Origin: Phorcus lineatus
Lineage: Eukaryota > Mollusca > Gastropoda > Trochida > Trochidae
DNA: 64,000 bases
NCBI GenBank assembly: GCA_921293015.1
Contig: OV121091.1
Span: forward strand, 11,375,755 to 11,439,754
Direction of reading: 5' to 3'
Shown here: positions 45,791-56,296 of the stretch, piece after piece
How the letters are laid out: the number at the start of each line of letters is the position of its first letter
Position numbering within the stretch: the stretch's first letter is position 1
The notes under the pieces: generated by a model
Databases searched by the model: none
Told to the model about the DNA's origin: nothing
The model's input: the letters and a program-made list of their open reading frames with translations, nothing else
Program-made: the position numbers and the translations under genes

Positions 45791-46800
45791 TATTTTCAAA
45801 CGAAGGTCTTGTTTGATAATTGCTATGCGTACGACGGATTTTTAAAAAACTGATACTTGAAACGTCTGAGTAATTAATGTTTACTGCAGAATCATTCTAT
45901 ATCTACCTTATTCTAGTTAGCTCGCTTAGACTTTTATAAAACGTACATCCATTGACGCAGATTTGAGTTCACTTCATAAAAAAACTTCACTTCATAGGTT
46001 TGCTAAATTTTCAACACCACTCGTTTACTAGAGGAAATAATCATGGAATTGAAGTTGAGCTTGACTTTTCATATTAAACGATCAAAATGTTTTGTTTATA
46101 AAAATCACCGAAAGATGCTTATAAGTACGTGAGGGTGTGACCTGGTTGACATATAATCGGACGTCAAGAGTTTTGTTGATAAGATAAATACATGACTTAG
46201 ATGTCACAAGTTAAACTAAATTTTCACGTTTTCGGATAACGTTTTTTTTGTACAAAGATCACAAAATTTGGTTTGGTTAGTTGCAGGTACAAAAAAAACA
46301 TTTGTTAAGTTCAAAGACTTTTAATATAGATCTAGCTGATCTAGCAGTATGGTTAAAAGACTTAAAAACGAAGAAATAAAATGAATTGAAATGTTTTTAA
46401 ATTTACCATTTTTTGATCAAATTGAATATTTGCATATACGGCGTAAGATACACCAAAAGTATAAAGTATATAAACCATAACTGAAAACTCTATATAAATA
46501 CAATGTCTAAATTTCTTTTTATTATTGTAGTTTCATGTTGGTAGACTATATTGGTTTCTCGCTTGAGAACGTTCTATAAGAATAGAATCCCCCCCGACAA
46601 TTGTTGTTATACTTTAGATTGTTTACTTCTAGGAATGTCAAATACATTTAACCGATTCATTTTTGTTTGAATTTGTTTTTCGATTTTTAAATCACAAGAG
46701 AATCATACAAACGTTTTCCTGGATAAGTTCAGACCTTTGAAGTTTTGAAAACAATATCATCGAGAAAATTATATAAAATGTTTTACAAGTTTTGCATATT
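45791..46800. other. Spacer, left part of the duplicated block
   Basis: 46100-46290 matches 54860-55035 (shared GAGTTTTGTTGATAAGATAA, ATGACTTAGAT, TTTTCACGTT), marking the left part of the 2-gene block duplication. No gene seen. Confidence 0.55.
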
Positions 46801-46811
46801 TTTTATATATA

Positions 46812-46936
46812 ATTTTGTTAATATTAATAATTTTATTAATATTAATATTAATATTAATATTAATATCAATATCAATATCAATATCAATATCAATATCAAT
46901 ATCAATATCAATATCAATATTAATATTAATATTATC
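46812..46936. repeat. ATTAAT / ATCAAT microsatellite
   Basis: About 120 bp of hexanucleotide repeats; TATTAA units flank a pure block of TATCAA units. It occupies the same place relative to gene F as the AAT/CTA arrays at 55618-55910 do to gene H. Confidence 0.95.
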
Positions 46937-47323
46937 ATCATGAAAGTTTCTCAAAGCAAAGGGGCAAATGTGCAGGATACAAAGATGGAAACATTGAAGA
47001 TGCATAGACGTACGATGCGAAGGTGTGATGACGCCACGTTCAAATTTGATGCATGCCTTTTCATTTAGTATACGAAGACACAATGGCCGAAATAAGCCAT
47101 CGAATTAAATATTAATTTAAACCAAAAAACGTGTTCCCATCTGTATGAGAAAAGATAAGTAGTCGTCTTGTTAATCACTGGCACTAACTCTGCCTCGATA
47201 AGAACTTTGTGCTTAGTTTTGAACTTTTTACTATTTTTACTTTGTGATAACGGTCCACAGGTCAAAAAGCTTGTAGGGTTCACACATTGTTTTGTTTTTC
47301 ACAGAATAACACAGCCAGTCAAG

Positions 47324-50300
47324 ATGTTGAAGATTGTTCTCGTTGCTTGCCTTGTGGCTGTTGCTTTTGTACGTTCTTCTCCACTTTTATTTAAATGCAA
47401 ATGTTATTTTGTACTTGTTGTTTTTAACTACAAAATATTTACTCTTTCTTTATTAAGTTTTACTTGATATTTTGCAGCTTATAGATTCATTTAACTAATT
47501 TCCCAAAATGATTTGCAGCTTATCACTTAGGTATACTTAACAATGACCATCTATTTGTATTGAGTGAGATCCTAATTTAGTGTCTAATAACGGAATTCGT
47601 CATAAGGTAAATACTCGCTAACATAACATTAGGCATTATTGCAGGCAGTGTACTAAACTTTGAATATCTACGATGGTCGTCTTTTTAGGAACGATGCTTA
47701 CATGGTGATATCACAACTACACTCTGTTGTGATGTAATATGTATTCCTGTATTTCACTAGCTTAATATTACCAAAAAGATATTAAGATGTAGTAACTTTT
47801 TCAGACTGCTAAAAAGTAAAGGATTTTATATTGATGTTACTCCCTAGGAGTGACTGAATATTGGTCTATTGTGAGAGATCGAGAATATCCCATTGTTCAG
47901 ACGTTAATGGCCCAAATGCTTGATTAATAGAAGCAATTGATTCAGTTATATATTAAACAGATTTTTTTTTAGCTCGTTTATTTTTTTCAAGAATTCACTC
48001 CTCCCCACGCATTCACCATTACTTAATAGACATGGTGTAATCACCATTAGATAGAATATTATCATTATTGTTATTATTTTTTTGCAGGCCCAGACCCACC
48101 ATGGTGGCAGACCCCATTCAGATATTGTTCACAGTTATATGGAATTCTTTGAAGATAAGCAATTGGTTAGAAACCCTAAACAAATCATGAGATCAAGATT
48201 GGGAAAGTCAGAAATTTGTTTTGAAACAAAGTTTAAAAAAATATCGACCAAATGGTCATGTTTTGGAATACAAGTCTTTACATTTCAAATTTTGCAATAT
48301 TGTTTTATGACCTTTTTTTCTTGTCTTTGAATTTGTTTTCTGAATTACAAAGGTATAGTTTACCCGAGTCAGAGTCCTAGGAAGTAATAGTTTTTTCTGT
48401 GGACATTAAATGAATTGAATTCTCCCATCTCTATATTAGGAAAATGTCACTTTTTCTAATGCTTTTTGGATGTCTTCATTAATAGGTAAATTTGTTCCTG
48501 TGGTATACAGCTGCATGCCAAAAGTTTGTTCACATACATGAATATACTAGTGCAAATATTTGAGATGACTTTGAGGCATCGTAGCGTTGCGAAAAAGAAA
48601 CATATAATATTAAATTTTCAATACACATGTGCAGATCCATTCTTCTTTAAGGGAAAGGTTTATCGTACCCCACAAATACCCGTAACAGTTTTGGCAGGTC
48701 ATTGAAGTGACCAGGGGTCAAAATTCAAATTTTTATTTTTCTCCATAAAATCCTTTATAAGTTATCATCTTCTTAAAAATACGTCACGTTTGCACCTTAG
48801 GACAAAGTCAATGTGATTATGTTGGTTTAAATCTCATAGAGTCATATGGGACATTTTATTTGACATTTAACGAAATCGAAATTTCGAAAATGTGAACCCT
48901 TCTGTCTTTGACAACATGCCAAAATTCGAATTTTTGCACCAGAGACCAGACGATCCCAAAAAGAGTTCAAGAATGGCTATTTCACACATGGAGAGTGGGT
49001 GATCCATTGTCAGTCTTGCTGAAGTTATTCTATTGACGTTGAAACGAAACCAAAATTACATGATATTTGCACTACGATTCAGTGGTAAGTGAACAAACTT
49101 TCGGTATGCAGTTGTAGATAAGACGCTGGTATTATTAATTTTTATTTATTTAATTATTATTGAATTTCAAGTGTGACATTGTAAAAGACAGATGAAGAAT
49201 TTCTATTTTTTTCTAGGAATTCAACATTTATGAATTGATATTGATAAGTTGTTATAAATGAGAATTCCCTACTGCCAAATATGAACATTTTCTAATTTAA
49301 TTGTTTTCATTATTTGTTAACTAGGATACAAAATTTCTTGTCTAGTGAAATGTTAGGGTTGAATTATTTTCGTTATAAACATTTAACTTAAGACACGGGT
49401 TATCTACAAACATTATCTACCAAAAACTTAGGGGGAATCTATTCATTATTCAAGTATGGAATCACTATCTTTGATTCTTAGTTTAACAAACAATCGATTA
49501 CCTTTCGTATGTATTTTTGTTATTTGCAATTAAAGTGTGTCAGTTATGTGTTCATAAATAATTCTTGCTGTATTATTAAGAACCATTATTATAATTATGT
49601 GATGTCAAATACAGGGAGATCTCGTGATGGTCTCACCCACCCACTGTTACCTGTTTGCTCTTAGCGATGTTGAGAAGAAGGACATCGCTGACCCAGAGAA
49701 GATGTTCCAGCTTGAGGTATGAGAACAACTTAATGTCAAGTCTCATCTTGGCGAGACAAATATCAATACTCGCCAGGCATGTAGTTCGTCACCTGCTAGA
49801 AACGTTCCTCTAGATTTTGCAATAATGTTCAGCTTTTGTGTGGTTCCTGGTATGTGTTATCGAATTTGAAACAACAGTAGCTGCGATTTGTTTAAGACCA
49901 TTACGGGAAGGTATCAGTAACAGAAGGATAGGGGTATTTCATGAACGTACAATTTCACAATGGCAACGTTTCAGTATTATTAAAAGTTGTACTTCCATAA
50001 AACAGTTCTCATATCCATTAAGACAAAACCTCTTTGAGCAAAGATCGTGACGTAAAGGACGAGGCGAATATTAACGGAGGAACAACTTTTTATACCACTT
50101 TCCTACGAATGCCTCACTACCTCTCACATTAATCAGAAAAATATCTAAAAATATTGAAACCACAGCAGTTAAGGGCGGTTCATCTTATCAAAGTAACCTA
50201 TGTCTTCCACCTTGCTGTTCTCTTCTGTCCATTTTGTATAAAGAATATAAATATCATATGGTTACAGCTTAAGATGGTGTCCCTTGCTAATGACGCAACC

Positions 50301-50384
50301 AAGCTGACCGATGTCACCGACAAGACTGACCGAATGGTGAACGCCAGATGCCATGGCAAGACCCTTCAGCTTGTATCTGCTTAA
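47324..50384 (+). CDS. Gene F: small secreted protein, BRICHOS-like (4 exons)
   Basis: Coding exons: 47324-47368, 48088-48165, 49615-49716, 50268-50384; phase 0 GT-AG introns, 113 residues. The signal peptide is MLKIVLVACLVAVAF. Exon 2 is a short linker (AQTHHGGRPHSDIVHSYMEF). Exon 3 starts GDLVMVSPTHCYLFALSDVE and ends EKMFQLE. Exon 4 starts LKMVSLANDATKLTDVTDKT, has the second Cys in NARCHGKTLQLV, and stops after VSA. AATAAA follows at 50391-50396, 7 bases past the stop. The exon layout is that of genes A-E, so the families are homologous despite low sequence identity. A TCACAG acceptor-like site 16 bases before the ATG (47302-47304 region) may mean a 5' untranslated exon. Intron 2 carries a Tc1-like element. 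Confidence 0.88.
48508..49114 (+). mobile_element. Tc1/mariner-like non-autonomous element, copy 2
   Basis: Flanked by TA (48506-48507, 49115-49116), with ends CAGCTGCATGCCAAAAGTTT and, on the minus strand, CAACTGCATACCGAAAGTTT. Its interior matches copy 1 in inverted orientation. It lies in intron 2 of gene F. Confidence 0.8.
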
Positions 50385-50390
50385 TTTTTT

Positions 50391-50396
50391 AATAAA
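50391..50396 (+). terminator. Poly(A) signal of gene F
   Basis: AATAAA followed by ACATGAAACAATAGATACG, a 3' flank also seen after gene G (54028-54033). Confidence 0.7.
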
Positions 50397-50502
50397 ACAT
50401 GAAACAATAGATACGTTTCTACAATTTCTTGTATATAAATCAATCTGATATGAGGTTTTTAAGAGGCTCTAGTAATGATTAACAAAACAAAAAACAAACC
50501 CT

Positions 50503-50545
50503 CCAGCTCGTATCTGCCTAATTGTGAATAAAACATGAAACTGAA
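50503..50545 (+). pseudogene. Remnant of an exon 4 end plus poly(A) signal
   Basis: CTCCAGCTCGTATCTGCCTA and the following ATTGTGAATAAAACATGAAA match the end of gene H exon 4 and its poly(A) signal (59969-60004), lying about 120 bases past the end of gene F. It appears to be a leftover of another gene copy or an unequal exchange. Confidence 0.65.
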
Positions 50546-51054
50546 CACTCGATTACTTGTTATTTAAAATACATTTCACATATTTAACAAACATGTAAGA
50601 TTAAGTGATACTTAAGGCATGTAATATGAGGTATTTCTCATGTAAGATGACCTTACACTATGAAATATGGTTATTTGTGTAAAAGGCATGTAAAGTTAAC
50701 CTAAGGAAGTATGTTTAATGGCTACAAAACAATCATTTTGAAATGATGCGATAAACTTAAACCAAGAAAGTACAAACATCTAAATCAATTTATTCACACC
50801 TGATTTTTTTTATCTGTTTGATCTGAAAGTGACACCAAGGCAGGTCAGGAATGAATGACCCTTCTATGACATGAAAGCTGAACATATTCAGTAAGAAGTA
50901 CACACAATTGTCACTGGTTATCACTTCTTTTTATTCTTTTAGAAAATGCCACTCAAAGTGAGTATTTCGTAAATATCGATCCAACATATAACTTAACTTC
51001 CTGGCGATCTTTTCATGATAATACCATATATGATGTTCAAGAGCAAGTTGTTAA

Positions 51055-51303
51055 TCATATTAGAATCAAAAAGCAGAAAATAAATACACTCTCTTTACTT
51101 ATAACCAATTCATATTTTTTTGTTTGCTTATATTTTGTCATATTAGAATCAAAAAGCAGAAAATAAATACACTCTCTTTACTTATAACCAATTCATATTT
51201 TTTTGTTTGCTTATATTTTGTCATATTAGAATCAAAAAGCAGAAAATAAATACACTCTCTTTACTTATAACCAATTCATATTTTTTTGTATGCTTATATT
51301 TTG
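51055..51303 (+). repeat. 83-bp tandem repeat, three near-identical copies
   Basis: The unit starts TCATATTAGAATCAAAAAGC and ends GCTTATATTTTG, starting at 51055, 51138 and 51221. Confidence 0.95.
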
Positions 51304-51439
51304 TATTCATTGGGTAATAAAATCTTTGCTTCGAGCCTACCACGGAAAAGAAACGGATCCTTGTTGAATTTTCAATTCAGAAGTGAAGACTCATTACACT
51401 TTATCGCAATCGTATGCCACACCCAACAGTTAACCGTGA

Positions 51440-51843
51440 TAGTTTTTGGCAGGCCACTGAAGTGACCAGGGGTCAAAATTTCGAAAACAGTAAATTTTAT
51501 TTTTTTCTACGAAATCCTTTTTAAATGACCAACAGCTATAAACACGAGTCATGTTTGTTCGTTTGATTTAAGTCAATATGATTGTGTTGGTATTTTTCTC
51601 AGAGAATCGAAACGGAATATTTTAATCAAAATTTAAGGAAATCGGAATTTCGAAAATGTGTCCCCTTTTGTCCAATTAATCATGCCAAAAATTGCACAAT
51701 CAAACGGATTGTTAATGAACGGCTTTTTTTCACAATGACAATGGAAGATCCATTGTCAGTTCTTCTGAAGTTATTTTATAGGCATTAAAACAAAGAAACA
51801 CTAGGATACAGCAGTAAGTGAACAAACTTTTGATATGCAGCTG
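51440..51843 (+). mobile_element. Truncated copy of the Tc1-like element
   Basis: GGCAGGCCACTGAAGTGACC and the downstream AATTTCGAAAATGTG match the interior of 48508-49114; the right end GTGAACAAACTTTTGATATG CAGCTG is followed by TA at 51844-51845. The left end is missing. Confidence 0.65.
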
Positions 51844-52393
51844 TAGATAGTGAAGAATTATCAGAGGGTTTACCCTCGGTTGCCGAAGTCTTGCGTGAGC
51901 TGTTTCAAGGTTCTGCTTTTTACTGGATAATATAAATAGACGTACTGTCATTACCGTTTAAGAATTAATGTCTTTGATCCTGTTTTATTGGTAAGGGTTA
52001 ATAACTTAATTGTATTTCAAAATTGTGAAAAAAATAGTTACAAGGACATTCATAACAATGATTTTCATTTTATATTTCTTGGATACTTGCTAATATACTT
52101 AATAAGAATTATAGATGAAACTGATTCTTTTGAAATATATTTCAACGCCAACCATATCGGAATCAACAGCCATTCGAAAAAAAAATTCTATAATAATAAT
52201 TCATACCATATTCGCTAGTTTTCTCACTCGAAAATACAAGTCATTAAAAATTCAAATATCCACGACTAATTTCGTCCAGTAGACAAACGTACAACATGTT
52301 TCACATTATCACCTTGATAAGGAAATCGTGCATGTTTTAAACTAAAGATAAACTTTTCAATCATGATTTGTGATAAAGAACGTTGGCTAATGC

Positions 52394-52401
52394 TATAAAT
52401 A
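52394..52401 (+). promoter_or_regulatory. TATA box of gene G
   Basis: TATAAATA, 52 bases before the ATG, in a flank (AATGCTATAAATATGCTGGC then GTCAC) that is nearly repeated upstream of gene I. Confidence 0.75.
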
Positions 52402-52452
52402 TGCTGGCGTCACATAAAGTAATCACTCTCACAGAACCACACAGAAGTGAAG

Positions 52453-54022
52453 ATGTTGAAGATAGTTCTTGTTACTTGCCTTGTTGCTCTTGCTGTTGTG
52501 AGTTCTATCATATATATTCATAATCTCTTTCTTATATCTGTGTTTTTATAGTTTTCTCTTTAACGGATAAACATTCCAGATGATAAAGAGAGTAGGTCAC
52601 CTTTCAGGTAACAATGTCTGCATAATTTTGAAAATTCAAAGTTTATATAATTTTGCTGAATATAAAAGTAACACATTACAGCAGGGAAGATGCTTTTTAA
52701 AATCTTATGTTGTGTCTTGATCATTGAATTAATTACCTTTCATTTTTGACAAATATTCACAAACATCTAAATTTATTATCGCGAATTGAGATATTTATCT
52801 CAACATTATTTCTATTGACAGGCCCAACCCCAACATGGGGGACATAATGGCGGACACCACCCCCAGATTGTTCACAGTTCAATGTCTTTCTTCGAAGATA
52901 AGCATTTGGTAAGATTCTTCGTCGTCTTCAAGAATAATTGTTTTATCATTTAAAGTATTCAAATCATTACATATCATTTGAAATAACTATTCATCAGCTT
53001 TGCGAAATCATGCTTTCGAGCATATTGCAATACTGAATGTGTTTCCATTCTCCATGATTCGGCATTTACTACTGCTACCACCTGTACAACTACTACTAGT
53101 TATCACCGTTATTGTTACTTTTTCTGTCCCTTGTACCGACTGAGAAAGACCATGAGTTTTCGTCTTCAAGAACCATAGTATGATTGTCCCCATTATTCAT
53201 GACAATAATATGAACATTCTTATTACTAGTAAAAATTTGTTTTGTATTGAGTTACAGTTTTCCTATAATTTACATTATAACATTCGTAATTTGACATATA
53301 TGACATATTTTGAAGTATCAGTGCTGTATAGATAAATATGATCATATATCATCACTTTTGTGATGTCTATTCCAGATAGACCATGTGAAGTTTTCTTAAG
53401 TATCAATGCTTTATAGAAAGATGTTTTCATGTTTCATCACTTGTGTCATGTCTACCACAGGGGGATCTGGTGATGTCCTCTCCCACCCACTGTTACCTGT
53501 ATGCTCTCAGTGATGCCGAGAAGAAGGACATCGCTGACCCAGAGAAGATGTTCCAGCTTGAGGTATGAGAACGACCTAGTGTTATAGACATGTTAAAGAT
53601 CCATTCAGTTAATTTTAGCAGACCCTTATATTACCTTTGAAAATTGACTGCAAAACGAAGATTTAAAGTCACTATAGCTCATTTTCTTACGAAAATAAAA
53701 TGATCTAAGGACAAGGAAACAAGGGTCAAAATTAATTATTATTTTGGTTTCATAATTTGATTCCTGAGTACATTAAACACACATTCATTTTAAGTTAATT
53801 GAGATTGTTAAAGTCTAAGTAATATTCTGATATCCCTGTAAAACTATACTATGCTCTGTTCTAATTGAACATACGTTGTATGCTAATTAAATTTTCTGGT
53901 TACAGCTGAAGATGGTGTCCCTTGCTAACGACGCTACCAAATTAACCGATGTTACCGACAAGACTGACCATATGGTCAACGCCAGATGCCATGGCAAGAC
54001 CCTTCAGCTTGTATCTGCTTGA
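52453..54022 (+). CDS. Gene G: small secreted protein, BRICHOS-like (4 exons)
   Basis: Coding exons: 52453-52497, 52822-52908, 53461-53562, 53906-54022; phase 0 introns with GT-AG ends, 116 residues. It is the most compact member because its introns are short. The signal peptide is MLKIVLVTCLVALAV. Exon 2 is 29 codons with a Gly/His/Asn linker (AQPQHGGHNGGHHPQIVHSS). Exon 3 is GDLVMSSPTHCYLYALSDAE then KKDIADPEKMFQLE. Exon 4 differs from F by little (TDHMVNARCHGKTLQLVSA). AATAAA lies at 54028-54033. Its promoter is like that of gene I, not those of F and H. Confidence 0.9.
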
Positions 54023-54027
54023 TTTTT

Positions 54028-54033
54028 AATAAA
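54028..54033 (+). terminator. Poly(A) signal of gene G
   Basis: AATAAA 5 bases after the stop codon. Confidence 0.7.
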
Positions 54034-54039
54034 ATATGA

Positions 54040-55610
54040 AACAATAGATACGTTTCTACAATTTCTTGCACAAAAATCAATCTTATTTCAGGTTTTTAAG
54101 AGGATCCAGTAATGATTTTAAAAAAAGAAGAAACAAACAGGTTCAACATGTCTGATGTCTTAATACGCATTTTAAAAGATGTCTGACTTTCCCGACTTTG
54201 TTTCCGTAGCAAATCTAAAATTCTATTTGACCAAGCTTAACAATATTTTCTATTTGAATCTGTCATCATGTGTTGTGGTGACCCTTCAAGTCTTCAACTT
54301 TTAGGGATTTTAAATTTTGCGAATTCCATGGAAACGTAGCTTTGAATTTCTTTTCCAGAGCTAAACTATTTTTTTTCCAAAATTCCCCCATCGAAGGTGG
54401 ATGCAGACGGCTCCGTCTGCTTGTTCATAACAAGTATTGTAGTTCATGCAACAAGTTCGTCATAGTTTCACTGAGTGGACAGATTATCGTCATTTATTGG
54501 CAAATATTTTGCATAACGTGATTAGCATCACTGGAAAATACACCACTGATTAAATTCCTGAATAATGACAGAAATGAGTGTAACTTCTCCAAGGCAATGC
54601 ACATCCTTACCCCTCTATGGTAGAATTGTCTGCGGCACAAGAGTGTAGCTTCAGAATCATTCTTCATCCACATTACTCTACTGACTTAGCACCCTTTCAG
54701 ACTTTTATATTTTCCCTTAACTGAAAACTGACATACATGGACGCAAAAAAGGTATACTATTTATTTGACTCCCCTCGTGTAGTAAAGCAGGTAATCTCGT
54801 AGTTGGGATTTCAGTTTGGCTCTTCGTTTTAAACGAGCAAAATATTTTGTTAATATAAATCACCGAATGGTGCCTATCAGTATATAGGGTTGTGACCTCT
54901 TTCATATATATCAAAACACAAGTCACGAGTTTTGTTGATAAGATAAATGCCTGACTTAGATTTCACAGGTTAAACTAAGTTTTCACGTTCTCGGAAAAGA
55001 CATTTTTTGAAAAGACATCATCTCAAAATGTGGTATTGTTATTTTCAGCTAGTCAGAAAACAACCATTTTGTTAGTTCGTCACAAAGAACCTCAGATCTA
55101 TCCCTATTTTTTATTTTTTTTATTTAGAAAATTTGTAGAAACATTCTACGCTACTACCTACATAAGATTATTTACATGGCCAAAAGGAAGTAAAAGTTAT
55201 TGTTCTTCAAACTGCATAAAGTTATATGAGGTTATAAATCGGAAAAGGTATTCAGTGATATCGCTTGTTACATTAACCCTAGCGTTCTATGGACTGTAGA
55301 TCACATCACCCCTGACTGTACGTCTCACCAGCGACTTTTTCAAGGCAAACATGCCTTGACTTCCGTAGTGTAAGTCAATGTCAAGCTGTTGGTTTAGGTT
55401 TTCTAGATCTTCTACAACCGTGTCGTCTATTCCCGGTAACAGGTAACGATAAATTGCGATGTTAATACCAAAACGAATGGTTAAGATAAGTGTTCAAAAC
55501 TTTTGAAATCAAGAAAAGATATACAACGATACGTTATAAAATATCATCAAGAAAATCATGTAAAGCACAATACAAATTGTGCACATAATGCTTCTTCTTA
55601 TCATTATTCT
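54040..55610. other. Spacer between genes G and H
   Basis: 54860-55035 duplicates 46100-46290. An 89-codon frame at 55030-55299 has no recognised motif. No gene is called. Confidence 0.5.
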
Positions 55611-55617
55611 TATTATT

Positions 55618-55619
55618 GC

Positions 55620-55650
<31 letters not shown>

Positions 55651-55652
55651 AG

Positions 55653-55717
<65 letters not shown>

Positions 55718-55764
55718 ATGAAAATAATAATAATAATTATAGTTATACTACTACTACTACTAAT

Positions 55765-55806
<42 letters not shown>

Positions 55807-55843
55807 ATAATAATAATGAAAATAATAATAATAATTATAGTTA

Positions 55844-55884
<41 letters not shown>

Positions 55885-55910
55885 ATAATAATAATAATAA
55901 TAATAATAGA
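55618..55910 (+). repeat. Compound microsatellite: AAT, CTA, poly(A), AAT, CTA, AAT
   Basis: AAT runs, then two long CTA blocks separated by a poly(A) run of about 35, each preceded by GAAAATAATAATAATAATTA-type sequence (the second is a duplicate of the first edge). It lies upstream of gene H. Confidence 0.95.
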
Positions 55911-56234
55911 AGAAGAGAATGTAAAAGTAGATGTAGATGCAAATGTGCAGGATACAAAGATGAGAAAATTGAAGATACGAGGTGTGATGATGCTCAGTAA
56001 AGCTTGTTTTGTCTTTGGATATTCATCCTACCCTTAAAGAGACGCAGCGACAGGAATAAGCCACTAAATGGAATTGTATATTAATTTAAACAGAAAACGT
56101 GCTCAACAGTTCATGAGAAAATAACAGTAGTCTACCTATTTATCACTTGAACTATCTCTACCTCGATAAGAACATCGTGCTTACTTAGGACTTTTTACTA
56201 TTTTTACTTTGTGATAACGGCCCAAAGGTAAAAG

Positions 56235-56242
56235 TATAAAAG
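56235..56242 (+). promoter_or_regulatory. TATA box of gene H
   Basis: TATAAAAG 55 bases before the ATG. The matching flank of gene F lacks it (GGTCAAAAAGCTTG in F versus GGTAAAAGTATAAAAGCTTG in H). Confidence 0.7.
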
Positions 56243-56296
56243 CTTGAAAGGTTCACACATTGTTTTTTCTCTCACAGATTAACACAGCCAGTCAAG

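Noticed and set aside
47168-47467. 99-codon frame starting upstream of gene F exon 1 and running into intron 1
   Set aside because: The conserved start among paralogs is the ATG at 47324, and the GT donor at 47369 is supported by all family members; the longer frame is chance extension.
55579-56037. Low-complexity frames (poly-Thr, poly-Leu, poly-Ile)
   Set aside because: They are translations of AAT/CTA microsatellites.
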